From: Bosea beijingensis
GTDB taxonomy: Bacteria > Pseudomonadota > Alphaproteobacteria > Rhizobiales > Beijerinckiaceae
Direction of reading: 5' to 3'
Assembly: GCF_030758975.1 (NCBI RefSeq)
Contig: NZ_CP132359.1
Coordinates: 496,001-560,000, forward strand
DNA length: 64,000 bases
Positions 47,396-56,758 of the stretch are shown in pieces. Under the pieces are notes generated by a model. That model saw only the letters and a list, made by a program, of their open reading frames with translations. It was not told where the DNA came from and made no database searches. Position numbers and translations under genes: made by a program. Every line of letters starts with the position of its first letter. Positions within the stretch are counted from its first letter, which is position 1.

Positions 47396-47983
47396 ATGAC
47401 GACGACGTCCGACACGCTGGTCACGCCCTCCCCGCGCAAGGCGATCCTCCGCGCCGAGGCGCTGGCCCGCCGCGACGCGCTCGATCTCGACAACCGGCTG
47501 GAATGGGATGCCGGGATCGCAGCCCATGCGCTGAGCCTGCCCGTCTGGAAGGGCAGCAGCGGCCCGGTTTCCGCCTATTGGCCGATGCGCTCGGAGGCCG
47601 ATCCCCGCCCGATCCTCGAAGCCCTTCGCGAGCGCGGATTGCCGCTCTGCCTGCCGGCGATCGTCGAGAAGCGCATGGTCTTCCGGCGCTGGGCGCCCTA
47701 TGAACCGATCGTGCCCGGTGGCTTCGGCACGCTGGTTCCCACGCCCGACCAGTCTGAGCTGAACCCTGCGATCCTGCTCGTGCCGCTCGCTGCCTTCGAC
47801 CGGCGCGGCTACCGTATCGGCTACGGCAAGGGCTATTACGACCGTGCTCTGACCGAGCTCGGCCCGACCGTCAGCATCGGCATCGGTTACGCCGCACAGG
47901 AGGTCGACGCCGTCCCGGACGAACCGCATGACCGGCGCCTCGACTGGATCGTGACCGAGCGCGAAGCGATTCGTTGCGGTTGA
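47396..47983 (+). CDS. fau: 5-formyltetrahydrofolate cyclo-ligase
   Basis: This 195-residue ATP-dependent enzyme converts 5-formyl-THF to 5,10-methenyl-THF. The conserved substrate site is RIGYGKGYYDRAL (about 142-154), with SAYWPMRSEADPRP and LVPLAAFD also matching the family. ATG at 47396 begins only 2 nt after the predicted 3' end of 6S RNA, so it has no separate leader. The mRNA must read through the 6S gene, and the 6S 3' arm probably serves as the ribosome-binding context. An in-frame upstream start at 47348 lies inside the 6S RNA and is rejected. Confidence 0.93.
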   Translation: MTTTSDTLVTPSPRKAILRAEALARRDALDLDNRLEWDAGIAAHALSLPVWKGSSGPVSAYWPMRSEADPRPILEALRERGLPLCLPAIVEKRMVFRRWAPYEPIVPGGFGTLVPTPDQSELNPAILLVPLAAFDRRGYRIGYGKGYYDRALTELGPTVSIGIGYAAQEVDAVPDEPHDRRLDWIVTEREAIRCG

Positions 47984-48038
47984 TTCCCGCGCGCCTTCGC
48001 GCGAGGGAGAAAGCCTTCACGGTTTTCGAGTCTGTTTC

Positions 48039-48863
48039 ATGCGTCTTCTCTTCCTCGGCGATATCGTCGGCCGCCCCGGCCGGATTGCGGTTCAGGAGCG
48101 GCTCCCTGCCTTGCGCGAGGCCTGGAAGCTCGACTGCGTCGTCATCAACGGCGAGAACTCCGCCGGCGGCTTCGGCATCACCGAGGCGATCTGCGACGAG
48201 ATCCTCGCCGCCGGCGCCGATGTCGTGACGCTCGGCAACCATTCCTGGGACCAGCGCGAGGCCCTCGTCTTCATCAACAGGCAGGACCGGCTGATCCGCC
48301 CGGCCAATTACCCGCCCGGCACGCCCGGCCGCGGCGCCGCCGTGATCGAGGCGCGCAATGGCGCCCGCGTCCTCGTCGTCAACGTCATGGGCCGGCTGTT
48401 CATGGATGCGCTCGACGATCCCTTCGCGGCGGTCGAGCGCGAGCTCTCGGCCTGCCCGCTCGGCGAAGTCGCGGACGCCGTCATCGTCGACGTCCATGCC
48501 GAGGCGACCAGCGAGAAGCAGGCCATGGGCTATTTCCTGGACGGCCGCGCCAGCCTCGTCGTTGGCACCCACACCCATGCACCGACCTCCGACACCCGCA
48601 TCCTGCCCGCCGGCACGGCCTACCAGTCCGACGCAGGCATGTGCGGCGACTACGATTCCGTGCTCGGCATGCAGAAGGACGAGCCGGTGCGCCGCTTCCT
48701 GCAGAAGGTGCCTGGCGCCCGCCTCGAGCCGGCGACCGGCGAAGGCACGCTCTCCGGCGTCGCGGTCGATATCGACGATGCGACCGGCCTGGCCAAAGCG
48801 GTCTGGGCGGTGCGCGTCGGCCCGCATCTCAGCCAGGCCGTGCCGGAAGCCTGGATTTCCTGA
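48039..48863 (+). CDS. YmdB-type metallophosphoesterase
   Basis: This 274-residue metallophosphoesterase of the TIGR00282 group has the metal-binding motifs GDIVGRPG (about 8), INGENSAGGFG, LGNHSWDQ, VDVHAEATSEKQAMG and VVGTHTHAPTSD. In Bacillus the homologue hydrolyses 2',3'-cAMP and affects biofilm decisions; the alphaproteobacterial role is not defined. The ATG at 48039 follows fau after 55 bp on the same strand. The usual neighbour yebC follows. A cyclic-nucleotide phosphodiesterase is the most likely activity. Confidence 0.9.
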   Translation: MRLLFLGDIVGRPGRIAVQERLPALREAWKLDCVVINGENSAGGFGITEAICDEILAAGADVVTLGNHSWDQREALVFINRQDRLIRPANYPPGTPGRGAAVIEARNGARVLVVNVMGRLFMDALDDPFAAVERELSACPLGEVADAVIVDVHAEATSEKQAMGYFLDGRASLVVGTHTHAPTSDTRILPAGTAYQSDAGMCGDYDSVLGMQKDEPVRRFLQKVPGARLEPATGEGTLSGVAVDIDDATGLAKAVWAVRVGPHLSQAVPEAWIS

Positions 48864-48964
48864 CGCTTTACGGCCCGCGCAGCGCTTGCGCGCGGGCGGA
48901 GCCGGCGCCTATAAGGCCGGCTTCCAGCGCTTTCCGCCGCAACCTCTGAAGGTAACGAGCTCCC

Positions 48965-49711
48965 ATGGCCGGCCATTCACAGTTCAAGAACATCATGCAC
49001 CGCAAGGGCAAGCAGGATGCCGTGCGCTCCAAGCTGTTCTCGAAACTGGCCCGCGAAATCACCGTCGCCGCCAAGCTGGGCATGCCCGACATCAACATGA
49101 ACCCGCGCCTGCGCATGGCCGTGCTTGCCGCGCGCGCCGAGAACATGCCCAAGGACAACATCCAGCGCGCCATCAACAAGGCCGCCGGCGGCGAAGGCGA
49201 CAACTATGACGAGGTCCGTTACGAGGGCTACGGCCCGGGCGGCGCCGCCGTCATCGTCGAGGCGCTGACCGACAACCGCAACCGCACCGCTTCCGCCGTG
49301 CGCTCCTACTTCACCAAGTCGGGCGGTGCGCTGGGCGAGAGCAACTCCGTCTCCTTCATGTTCAACCGCGTCGGCGAGATCAGCTACTCGTCCGAGGCCG
49401 GCGACGCCGACAAGGTGATGGAAGCCGCGATCGAGGCCGGCGCCGACGATGTGATCTCGGACGAGAACGGCCACACCATCCTCTGCGCCTTCGATGCTCT
49501 GAACGAGGTCTCCAAGGCGCTCGAAGCGTCGCTGGGTGCTCCGGCCTCTGCCAAGCCCGTCTGGCGCCCGACGACGAGCGCCCCGCTCGACGAAGACAAG
49601 GCCGCCTCGATGATGCGTTTGATGGAAGCCCTCGACAACGACGACGACGTCCAGAACGTCTTCGCCAATTTCGAGATCGCCGACGACATCATGGCCAAGC
49701 TCAGCGCCTGA
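48965..49711 (+). CDS. yebC: YebC/PmpR-family DNA-binding regulator
   Basis: This 248-residue protein of the YebC family begins [15 protein letters not shown] and contains [21 protein letters not shown] and the acidic [10 protein letters not shown] region. Family members act as transcription regulators, and recent work also implicates them in relieving ribosome stalling. Length is typical. It follows the YmdB-type gene and precedes the ruv genes, a common alphaproteobacterial order, though here an intruding TauE gene on the other strand separates them. A hairpin at 49736-49760 may end transcription. Confidence 0.96.
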   Translation: MAGHSQFKNIMHRKGKQDAVRSKLFSKLAREITVAAKLGMPDINMNPRLRMAVLAARAENMPKDNIQRAINKAAGGEGDNYDEVRYEGYGPGGAAVIVEALTDNRNRTASAVRSYFTKSGGALGESNSVSFMFNRVGEISYSSEAGDADKVMEAAIEAGADDVISDENGHTILCAFDALNEVSKALEASLGAPASAKPVWRPTTSAPLDEDKAASMMRLMEALDNDDDVQNVFANFEIADDIMAKLSA

Positions 49712-49735
49712 GCCGAAGCCAACGCCTTCTGCATC

Positions 49736-49760
49736 ATGGCCGGGCTCGTCCCGGCCATTT
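49736..49760. terminator. Bidirectional hairpin terminator between yebC and the TauE gene
   Basis: ATGGCCGGG-CTCGT-CCCGGCCAT is a perfect 9-bp stem followed by a short TTT. The sequence is also a common alphaproteobacterial intergenic hairpin. It lies between convergent genes. Confidence 0.65.
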
Positions 49761-49814
49761 GCGTCTTTGCAGCCTCGCCATAGCGCTGAAAACGCGGATG
49801 CTCCGCGACGTCTC

Positions 49815-50594
49815 CTACCGCCCGATCACCACGTCCCAGAGCGGCAGGCTGATCAGCGCGCTGAGAAAGATCACCAGATAGGCCCCGCGCCGGAACGTCT
49901 CCTCCGAGGCCAGCCGGAAGCCATGGGTGCCGGCCCAGAGCCCGATGCCGTAGACGGCGAAGAGTGGCACTGCCATCAGCAAGGCGCCTCCGGTCAGGAT
50001 TCCCTTCCACCATAGCACCGCGCCGCTGATCAGCGTCGAGACGCCGAAGAAGGCCTGCAGGTTGGCCCGCGTCTTGTGCCGGTCGTTGCGCTGGGCGCCG
50101 AGCCAGAACACGGCGAGCGGCATGCCACCGATCGAGGCCATGCCGTTGAACAGCCCGGACAGCGCGCCGACACCGAGCGAAAGCGGGATCGTCGGTCGCC
50201 CGTGATAGCGCCAGCCCGACGCCATCAATGCGACCGCGATCAGCACCAGCGTGGCCAGCACCCAGCGCATCGTCTCGCGGTCGAGCCAGATCAGCAGCCA
50301 GATGCCGGCAGGCAGCGCCAGCGTCGCAGTCAGCAGCAGCGGCAGGATTTCGCGCCATTCGGCCGTCCTGGCGCTGCGGGCCGCGATCGGCAATGCGAAG
50401 GGCAGATCGATGAACCAGATCAGGCCCAGCGCCGCGACCGGCCCGAGCACGACCGAGGCCAGCGGCATGAACACCATGGCGAAGCCGAAGCCGGTGAAGC
50501 CGCGCACCAGCCCGCCGAGCAGCGTCGCGGCCAGCAGGACGGCGATGCCGTCGGCGCTGACGCCCGGCATGAAGGAAGACAGGATCGAGGACAT
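49815..50594 (-). CDS. TauE/SafE-family sulfite exporter-like membrane protein
   Basis: This roughly 259-residue membrane protein has about eight hydrophobic spans. The N-terminal half carries the GLVRGFTGFGFAMVFMPL repeat motif, and the second half carries GALSGLFNGMASIGGMPLAVF, the two internal repeats of TauE/SafE permeases. They move small anions such as sulfite or sulfoacetate; the substrate here is unknown. ATG at 50594 begins the hydrophobic N-terminus. An upstream in-frame start at 50675 is possible but would add an unlikely basic leader. It interrupts the yebC-ruvC order on the opposite strand. Confidence 0.8.
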   Translation of the reverse strand: MSSILSSFMPGVSADGIAVLLAATLLGGLVRGFTGFGFAMVFMPLASVVLGPVAALGLIWFIDLPFALPIAARSARTAEWREILPLLLTATLALPAGIWLLIWLDRETMRWVLATLVLIAVALMASGWRYHGRPTIPLSLGVGALSGLFNGMASIGGMPLAVFWLGAQRNDRHKTRANLQAFFGVSTLISGAVLWWKGILTGGALLMAVPLFAVYGIGLWAGTHGFRLASEETFRRGAYLVIFLSALISLPLWDVVIGR

Positions 50595-50758
50595 GGAGCC
50601 GGCTGAGGAGAAGAAAGATGCGACGGACCATGCCCGCAGGCCTGCGGCAAGAACAACTTTCCTTTTTGATGTCATCGATCAGGGGAATTCATCCCGCCCG
50701 GTCGCGTGCTCGTCTCGGCGCGGGACAAATCCGAAACATCCGCTAGTTTGCAGGCATC

Positions 50759-51274
50759 ATGGCTCCTCCGATTCGCATCCTCGGCATCGATCCCGGCCTC
50801 CGGAAAACCGGCTGGGGCATCGTGATTTCGGAAGGCAGCAAGCTCTCCTTCGTCGCCTGCGGCTGCGTCGAGAGCGACGGCGCCCTGCCGCTCGGCCAGC
50901 GCCTTCGGCAATTGCATGAGGGCCTCAACAAGGTTCTTGTCACGCATCGCCCGCACGAGGCCGCCGTCGAGGAGACCTTCATCAACCGCGACCCGCAATC
51001 GGCGCTGAAGCTCGGCCAGGCCCGCGGCATCGCGCTGGTCGTGCCGGCGCTCGCCGGGCTCGATGTCGCGGAATATGCCGCCAACCTCGTCAAGAAGACC
51101 GTGGTCGGCGTCGGCCATGCCGACAAGAAGCAGGTCCAGGCGATGATCCGGGTGCTGCTGCCAAAGGCCGAGACCTCCTCGGCCGACGCGGCGGATGCGC
51201 TCGCCGTCGCGATCTGCCATGCCCAGCATCGCGGCATGAAGGCGCTGGTCGCGCAGATGCGCGTGGCAGGATGA
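50759..51274 (+). CDS. ruvC: Crossover junction endodeoxyribonuclease RuvC
   Basis: This 171-residue RNase H-fold nuclease resolves Holliday junctions. The acidic active-site residues are seen in [14 protein letters not shown] (Asp about 9), [22 protein letters not shown] (Glu about 68), and [17 protein letters not shown] (two Asp near the end). It is followed after 25 bp by ruvA, then a GNAT gene and ruvB, all overlapping, so the Ruv proteins are co-expressed. The start ATG at 50759 gives the conserved N-terminus. Confidence 0.95.
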   Translation: MAPPIRILGIDPGLRKTGWGIVISEGSKLSFVACGCVESDGALPLGQRLRQLHEGLNKVLVTHRPHEAAVEETFINRDPQSALKLGQARGIALVVPALAGLDVAEYAANLVKKTVVGVGHADKKQVQAMIRVLLPKAETSSADAADALAVAICHAQHRGMKALVAQMRVAG

Positions 51275-51299
51275 TGATGGCGGCCGGGGGAACGAGACG

Positions 51300-51917
51300 A
51301 TGATCGGCAAGCTTAAGGGCCTGATCGATTCCTATGGCGAGGACCACGTCATCATCGACGTGCAGGGCGTCGGCTATGTCGTGCAGTGCTCGGCGCGCAC
51401 GCTCCAGCGCCTGCCCCAGCCCGGCGAGGCTGCCGCGCTCTCGATCGAGACCCATGTCCGCGAGGATGCGATCCGCCTCTACGGCTTCATGTCCGACAAT
51501 GAGCGCGACTGGTTCCGCCTGATGCAGGTCGTGCAGGGCGTCGGCGCCAAGGTCGCGCTGGCGATCCTCTCGACGCTCGATCCGGGTGGGCTCGCTACTG
51601 CCATCGCCACCAACGACAAGGCTGCGATCGCGCGCGCTCCGGGCGTCGGCCCCAAGCTGGCGCAGCGCCTCTGCGCCGAGCTCAAGGACAAGGCCCCGGC
51701 CTTCGGCCATATCGATCCGGGCGTGGTCCAGCTCTCCGGCGCGCTGGAGGACAGGAAGCTGCCGCAGCCGATCGCCGACGCCGTGTCCGCGCTCGCCAAT
51801 CTCGGCTATCCTCAGGCCCAGGCGGTGGCCGCCGTGGCGGCTGCGGCCAAGGCCGCCGGCGATGGGGCCGGCACGGCCCAGCTCATCAAGCTGGGCCTGA
51901 AGGAACTGGCCAAGTGA
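51300..51917 (+). CDS. ruvA: Holliday junction branch migration protein RuvA
   Basis: This 205-residue protein forms the tetramer that holds the Holliday junction. The OB-fold N-terminus starts [13 protein letters not shown], the helix-hairpin-helix segments include [13 protein letters not shown] and [19 protein letters not shown], and the C-terminal RuvB-binding domain ends ELAK. The stop overlaps the GTG start of the following GNAT gene (GTGA). It should act together with RuvB encoded downstream. Confidence 0.96.
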   Translation: MIGKLKGLIDSYGEDHVIIDVQGVGYVVQCSARTLQRLPQPGEAAALSIETHVREDAIRLYGFMSDNERDWFRLMQVVQGVGAKVALAILSTLDPGGLATAIATNDKAAIARAPGVGPKLAQRLCAELKDKAPAFGHIDPGVVQLSGALEDRKLPQPIADAVSALANLGYPQAQAVAAVAAAAKAAGDGAGTAQLIKLGLKELAK

Positions 51918-52401
51918 GCGAAACGCCCGACGAGCTTCAATTGCGCGTCGTCACCGACAAGACCGAGCTCTGCCGCATCATGCTGGCGAGCTGGGGCTCG
52001 CAGAGCATGATGATCGACCTCCACGTCTATGACGTCGCCGAGATCGACGCGCTCGGCCTCTACGAGCCTTCGGGCCGCACCGCGGCGCTGGCGAGCTGGA
52101 CGCTCCGTGGCGACACCGCCTATCTCTGCGCGCTCCATTCGTTGAGGCCCGGCGAAGGTGTCGCGATCCAGATGCTCGACGCCGTCATCTTCGCGGCGCG
52201 CAAGGCCGGCGCCAAGAAGCTCAAGGCGATGCTGACCAATGACAACATGCCGGGCATGACCTTCTACCAGCGCCGCGGCTTCCGCCTCTCGGGCCTTTAT
52301 CTCGAGGCGATCGACGCCTATCGCTCGGTCGTGCCTGATATCATCAAGACGGGGTACAAGGACATTCCGATTCACGACGCCATCGAGCTGGAGATCGTGC
52401 T

Positions 52402-52405
<4 letters not shown>
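51914..52405 (+). CDS. GNAT-family N-acetyltransferase nested between ruvA and ruvB
   Basis: This 163-residue protein has GNAT-like motifs: a central sheet region with [49 protein letters not shown] and the acetyl-CoA loop [12 protein letters not shown]. The start is GTG overlapping the ruvA stop (GTGA), and the end overlaps the ruvB GTG start in the same way. It is therefore co-translated with both. The substrate is unknown. Its placement inside the ruvAB operon suggests modification of a protein or nucleotide in DNA repair, but this is inference. Confidence 0.82.
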
Positions 52406-53454
<1,049 letters not shown>

Positions 53455-53463
53455 AGCCGGGTT

Positions 53464-53482
53464 CCACGCCGGCACGGCGTGG
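53464..53482. terminator. Possible weak hairpin after ruvB
   Basis: CCACGCCG-GCA-CGGCGTGG is a perfect stem 9 bp after the ruvB stop. No T-run follows, so this is a weak candidate. Confidence 0.3.
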
Positions 53483-53650
53483 ATACGAGCCTGGCGAGGA
53501 GAGCCGCACCCGGTGCCACTGCCCGAGCAGGGCCGCTATGCGGCTTGCCCGGATCATGACGATTGAAGTGGTTCGACTTTCTCGCTCATATGGCGGATGC
53601 GCGGCTAGTCATCCACGCCTCACCAGGTAGATACGCTTCGGAGACCGAAC

Positions 53651-54178
53651 ATGTCCTTCAGCCGCCTCGCCGGCCCGGCCGCGCTGGCGCTTCTCCTTGC
53701 GGCGGCGACCGCCCAGGCCGGCGACAAGACCCCGGCAGGCACCGTGATGGACGCCTATGCCGTCACGCGCAAGACGCTGGCCTCGTCGGGCGAGCCGCCC
53801 TGGCGCCCGCCGCATCGCGACAAGCTCATGAGCAAGAGCCTCGCTGCGCTCTTCGCCCGCGACGATCTCTATCAGGACGAGGCCGGCGAGATCGGCCATA
53901 TCGGCGCCGACCCCTTCATCAGCGGCCAGGACGGCGAGGTAAAGTTCCTCAAGGTCACCGTCGCCGGGCCGCCCGAAAACGGCCGGGCTCTGGTCAACGC
54001 CAGCTTCCGCAGTTTCAAGCAGCCCGTCACGGTGCGCTTCCGCATGATCCAGGAAGGCGGCGGCTGGCGCATCGACGACATCGTCAACCGCGTCGAGGGC
54101 AAGGATTATTCGGTCCGCGAAGAGCTCTCCAAGTCCTATGACTGCGGCTCCTTCATGAACAAGCCCTGCAAGCGCTGA
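53651..54178 (+). CDS. Secreted hypothetical protein, DUF3828-like
   Basis: This 175-residue protein has a signal peptide (about 1-23, SRLAGPAALALLLAAATAQA). The mature part contains DAYAVTRKTLASSGEPPWRPP, GHIGADPFISGQDGEVKFLKVTVAGPP, and RFRMIQEGGGWRIDDIVNRVEG near the end. Alternating strands and the GGWRIDDI motif recall NTF2-like or DUF3828 periplasmic proteins. Two Cys residues (YDCGSF, NKPCKR) lie at the C-terminus and could form a disulfide. The function is unknown. It stands alone between ruvB and the basic protein gene on the other strand. Confidence 0.72.
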   Translation: MSFSRLAGPAALALLLAAATAQAGDKTPAGTVMDAYAVTRKTLASSGEPPWRPPHRDKLMSKSLAALFARDDLYQDEAGEIGHIGADPFISGQDGEVKFLKVTVAGPPENGRALVNASFRSFKQPVTVRFRMIQEGGGWRIDDIVNRVEGKDYSVREELSKSYDCGSFMNKPCKR

Positions 54179-54200
54179 GCGCCCGCAGGGCTGGATATCG

Positions 54201-54713
54201 CTATGACTGCCGCGCGATCTTCGAGCGCATCAGCGCCGGTCGCGCCCCGGCATCGTTCAGCGCGCCGGATTTCGCCGCCTTCGGATTCTCGACCGGACGC
54301 ATGCCCTTGCCGGCCGTGCGGCTGGCAGGGCGTTCGGCCGCAAGCTGGCGCTGCTTGAGCGCGAGCGCCTTGCGCGCAAGGCTGCGCTGGCTCGGCAGCT
54401 TAGCCTTCTCCTCCCGGCGCGTGCGCTCGGCCCCGACCCGCTTCAGCGCCGCGGTCAGCGCGTCCGCCTTCGCCTTGGTGCCGGTATTGTCGCTGGCGGC
54501 CTTGGCGCCCTTCGGCTCGGCCTTGCCGCGCATCTCGCGCTTCTGCCGCCGCGCGCCGTCGCGCGCCTTGTCGCGCCGTTCACGCAGCTTGCCGGCGAGG
54601 TCCCGCAACTCGTCATCCGGAAGAGCCCCGATCGCGCCGCGCTGGCTGCGGGCGACGAGGTCGGCCTCGGCCTTGTCGAGCAGCCGCGCGGTCGCCTTGC
54701 TGGATTGCGCCAT
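54201..54713 (-). CDS. Highly basic, Lys/Arg/Ala-rich hypothetical protein
   Basis: This 170-residue protein is dominated by Lys, Arg and Ala (RERRDKARDGARRQKREMRGK, KALALKQRQLAAERPA) and is predicted to be an extended helix with a disordered C-terminal tail. It is strongly basic, which suggests nucleic-acid binding or cell-envelope association. No domain is recognised. ATG at 54713 is preceded by AGGGAGA about 8 bp away; an in-frame start at 54764 is unlikely. It is convergent with the secreted-protein gene and divergent from ybgC. A strong compositional bias can create long frames, but the ribosome site and lack of stops favour a real gene. Confidence 0.6.
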   Translation of the reverse strand: MAQSSKATARLLDKAEADLVARSQRGAIGALPDDELRDLAGKLRERRDKARDGARRQKREMRGKAEPKGAKAASDNTGTKAKADALTAALKRVGAERTRREEKAKLPSQRSLARKALALKQRQLAAERPASRTAGKGMRPVENPKAAKSGALNDAGARPALMRSKIARQS

Positions 54714-54840
54714 GACAGGTTCTCCCTTGCTGTGATCACGCAACGGGCAACGTCCCGCCGGCAAAGCAGTTCCAGCCTTTCCGAAGCCGCATCTCCTGGT
54801 CTATGGCAGCGGCAAGCATTCCAAACCGCGCCGGAGCACC

Positions 54841-55245
54841 ATGAGCAGGGTCCATCGCATCGAGGTCCGCGTCTATTACGAGGACACCGATTTTTCCGGC
54901 GTCGTCTATCACGCATCCTATCTGCGCTTCATGGAGCGCGGCCGCACCGAGCTGATCCGCGCGCTCGGCGTCGAACAGCGCGAGCTCTTCGATGGCGAGA
55001 CGGCGCTCGGCTTCGCGGTCCGCAAGATGACCATCGATTTCCTGCGGCCGGCCGTGATGGACAACCTGCTGACGGTCGAGACCCGTTCGATCGCGGCCCG
55101 CGGCGCCACCATGGACCTCGAACAGCGCGTGCTGCGCGGCGAGGACGTGCTGATCACGGCGCAGGTCATGGTCGCCTGCGTCGGCGGCGGCCGGGCCCGG
55201 CGCATCCCGGACGGCCTGCGCAAGCGCCTGATGCTCGACGACTGA
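54841..55245 (+). CDS. ybgC: Tol-Pal system-associated acyl-CoA thioesterase YbgC
   Basis: This 134-residue hot-dog thioesterase has the YbgC active-site region YYEDTDFSGVVYHASYLRFMERGRTE (catalytic Asp about 18). YbgC hydrolyses short or long acyl-CoAs and is encoded with tol genes in many bacteria. Here tolQ lies about 2.8 kb downstream, separated by a TetR gene, a DUF2852 gene and an orphan on the other strand. These look like insertions into an older ybgC-tolQ junction. The start at 54841 is conserved. Confidence 0.92.
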   Translation: MSRVHRIEVRVYYEDTDFSGVVYHASYLRFMERGRTELIRALGVEQRELFDGETALGFAVRKMTIDFLRPAVMDNLLTVETRSIAARGATMDLEQRVLRGEDVLITAQVMVACVGGGRARRIPDGLRKRLMLDD

Positions 55246-55277
55246 GCGCCTGCAACAGTCGACGCAGCCCCTGCCCG

Positions 55278-55298
55278 CATGTTAGCGCTCCTTACATG
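55278..55298. promoter_or_regulatory. Operator-like inverted repeat overlapping the tetR start
   Basis: CATGTTAG-CGCTC-CTTACATG, with 7 of 8 half-site positions symmetric, includes the tetR start codon. Its 19-bp core ATGTTA...TTACAT matches the ATGTAA...TTACAT palindrome before the next gene (56002-56020). This suggests an autoregulatory site. Confidence 0.6.
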
Positions 55299-55952
55299 AG
55301 CTGGAAGCGCGACCGCCCCGAGACACCCCGCGGCTATCACCACGGCAACCTCAAGGAGGAGCTGGTGAAGGCTGCGCTCGGGCTGATCGGAGAGAAGGGC
55401 CCGAACGGCTTCACCTTTGCCGAGGCCGCTCGCATGGCCGGCGTCAGCCCGGCCGCGCCCTATCGCCATTTCCGCGACCGCGACGAGCTCCTGGCCGATG
55501 TCGCCGCGCGCGGCTTCCAAGCCTTCGAGGCGGCGCTGTCGCGCGCCTGGGACCAGGGCCGGCCCGACCCGGAAACCGCCTTCCACCGGCTCGGCCGCGC
55601 CTATCTCGCCTTCGCCCATGACGAGCCCGCCTATTACTCGGCGATGTTCGAGGCCGGCGTGCCGCTCGATGCCAGCCCCGAATTGCGCGCCGCCGCCGAT
55701 CGCGCCTTCGCCGGCCTGCGTCAGGCCTCCGAAGCGCTGATCGCCCAGCTCCCGCAGGGAAAGCGCCCGCCAGCCCTGATGATGGCGCTGCATGTCTGGT
55801 CGATGTCGCATGGCGTCGCCGCCCTGTTCGGCCGCGCCGATGGCGGGCGTCGCCCGCTGCCGATGTCGGCCGCCGAACTCCTGGAAGCCGGCATGCTGAT
55901 CTATCTCCAGGGGCTCGGCATCGGCCGCAACGGCCCTTCCACGCCCGGCTGA
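55296..55952 (+). CDS. TetR/AcrR family transcriptional regulator (WHG-type C-terminal domain)
   Basis: This 218-residue regulator has the N-terminal HTH GYHHGNLKEELVKAALGLIGEKG to AEAARMAGVSPAAPYRHFRDRDELLADVA (about 13-65). A C-terminal helical ligand domain follows, including MMALHVWSMSHGVAALFG, which is typical of the TetR_C WHG group. The start ATG lies inside an inverted repeat whose half-sites match the operator before the DUF2852 gene downstream. It probably represses both itself and that gene. The open frame to 54705 overlaps ybgC in another frame and is rejected. Confidence 0.9.
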   Translation: MSWKRDRPETPRGYHHGNLKEELVKAALGLIGEKGPNGFTFAEAARMAGVSPAAPYRHFRDRDELLADVAARGFQAFEAALSRAWDQGRPDPETAFHRLGRAYLAFAHDEPAYYSAMFEAGVPLDASPELRAAADRAFAGLRQASEALIAQLPQGKRPPALMMALHVWSMSHGVAALFGRADGGRRPLPMSAAELLEAGMLIYLQGLGIGRNGPSTPG

Positions 55953-56001
55953 TTTTTTCCGCGAGCCCACTCCTTGACAAGCGGCGGGGTCGAGCGCATC
56001 T

Positions 56002-56020
56002 ATGTAAATGTGATTTACAT
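56002..56020. promoter_or_regulatory. Perfect 19-bp palindrome in the DUF2852 gene promoter
   Basis: ATGTAAAT-GTG-ATTTACAT is a perfect inverted repeat. It begins 22 bp after a TTGACA -35 element (55974-55979) and overlaps the expected -10 region and transcript start, where repressor binding would block transcription. It matches the repeat at the start of tetR just upstream. Confidence 0.7.
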
Positions 56021-56044
56021 TCACGCTGATGCAGTGAGGGAGCA

Positions 56045-56503
56045 ATGCCGATCGTCGAGAAGCTGGACGAATATGGGAGGGGTGCCTGGATCGCCTTCGC
56101 GGTTCTCGGCTTCATCCTGTTCTGGCCCCTGGGTCTTGCGACCCTGGCCTTTCTTTTCTGGAGTGGACGCATGGGTTGTGGATATGCCGGAGACCGGTAC
56201 GAGCACCGGATGAACCGCCTTCAGGGCAAGATGGACCGCCTGCGCGAGCGCATGACCGGCCGTGAAGGCGGCTTCGGTGGCGGCTTCGGCGGCTGGGGCC
56301 GCGGCGGCCCTTCCAGCGGCAACCGCGCCTTCGACGAGTACCGCTCGGAGACGCTACGCCGGCTCGAGGACGAGCAGCGCGAGTTCCACGACTTCCTCGG
56401 CCGCCTGCGCATGGCCCGCGACAAGGCCGAGTTCGATCAGTTCATGAACGAGCGCCGTAACAACCCGCCGGCCAACACCCCGGCCCAGCCCGACGCGGCC
56501 TGA
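56045..56503 (+). CDS. DUF2852-domain membrane protein
   Basis: This 152-residue protein has one N-terminal hydrophobic segment (about 12-40, GAWIAFAVLGFILFWPLGLATLAFLFWSG). A basic stretch and a Gly-rich linker follow (about 73-92, GGFGGGFGGWGRGG). The C-terminal DUF2852 signature is FDEYRSETLRRLEDEQREFHDF, followed by RMARDKAEFDQFMNERR. DUF2852 is largely confined to alphaproteobacteria and has no known function. The perfect palindrome in its promoter and the adjacent TetR gene indicate tight repression by a small ligand. A hairpin terminator follows. Confidence 0.88.
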   Translation: MPIVEKLDEYGRGAWIAFAVLGFILFWPLGLATLAFLFWSGRMGCGYAGDRYEHRMNRLQGKMDRLRERMTGREGGFGGGFGGWGRGGPSSGNRAFDEYRSETLRRLEDEQREFHDFLGRLRMARDKAEFDQFMNERRNNPPANTPAQPDAA

Positions 56504-56527
56504 TCGTCAGGCATCGCGACCGCCACG

Positions 56528-56560
56528 CGGCCCGCTTCGATCTGTCGAGGCGGGCCGTTT
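56528..56560 (+). terminator. Hairpin terminator after the DUF2852 gene
   Basis: Stem CGGCCCGC-TTCGA / TCGAG-GCGGGCCG with a TCTG loop is followed by TTT. It lies 25 bp after the stop. Confidence 0.75.
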
Positions 56561-56758
56561 GGTATGCCGCATACCCATTTCAGCAGACCCGCCTGGCGCG
56601 CATCGATACGCAGTCATGCTGCGGCTGGCGAAACTGCCCAGCCGCTGTCTTAGCGCAACGTGAATGCCAGACGGTGCCCTATCCGTTTGAAATGCGCAGA
56701 TACGTCGGGCCGGTGAGATGGATCATCATGAGGCGCGGACGACAGGAGGAGCGATATT

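Noticed and set aside
49384..50631. Minus-strand 415-codon frame overlapping the TauE gene
   Set aside because: It runs antisense to yebC and out of frame with TauE; the TauE frame has conserved repeats, so this is a shadow.
54705..55295. Long frame leading into tetR
   Set aside because: It overlaps ybgC in another frame and has no ribosome site; the TetR protein starts at 55296.
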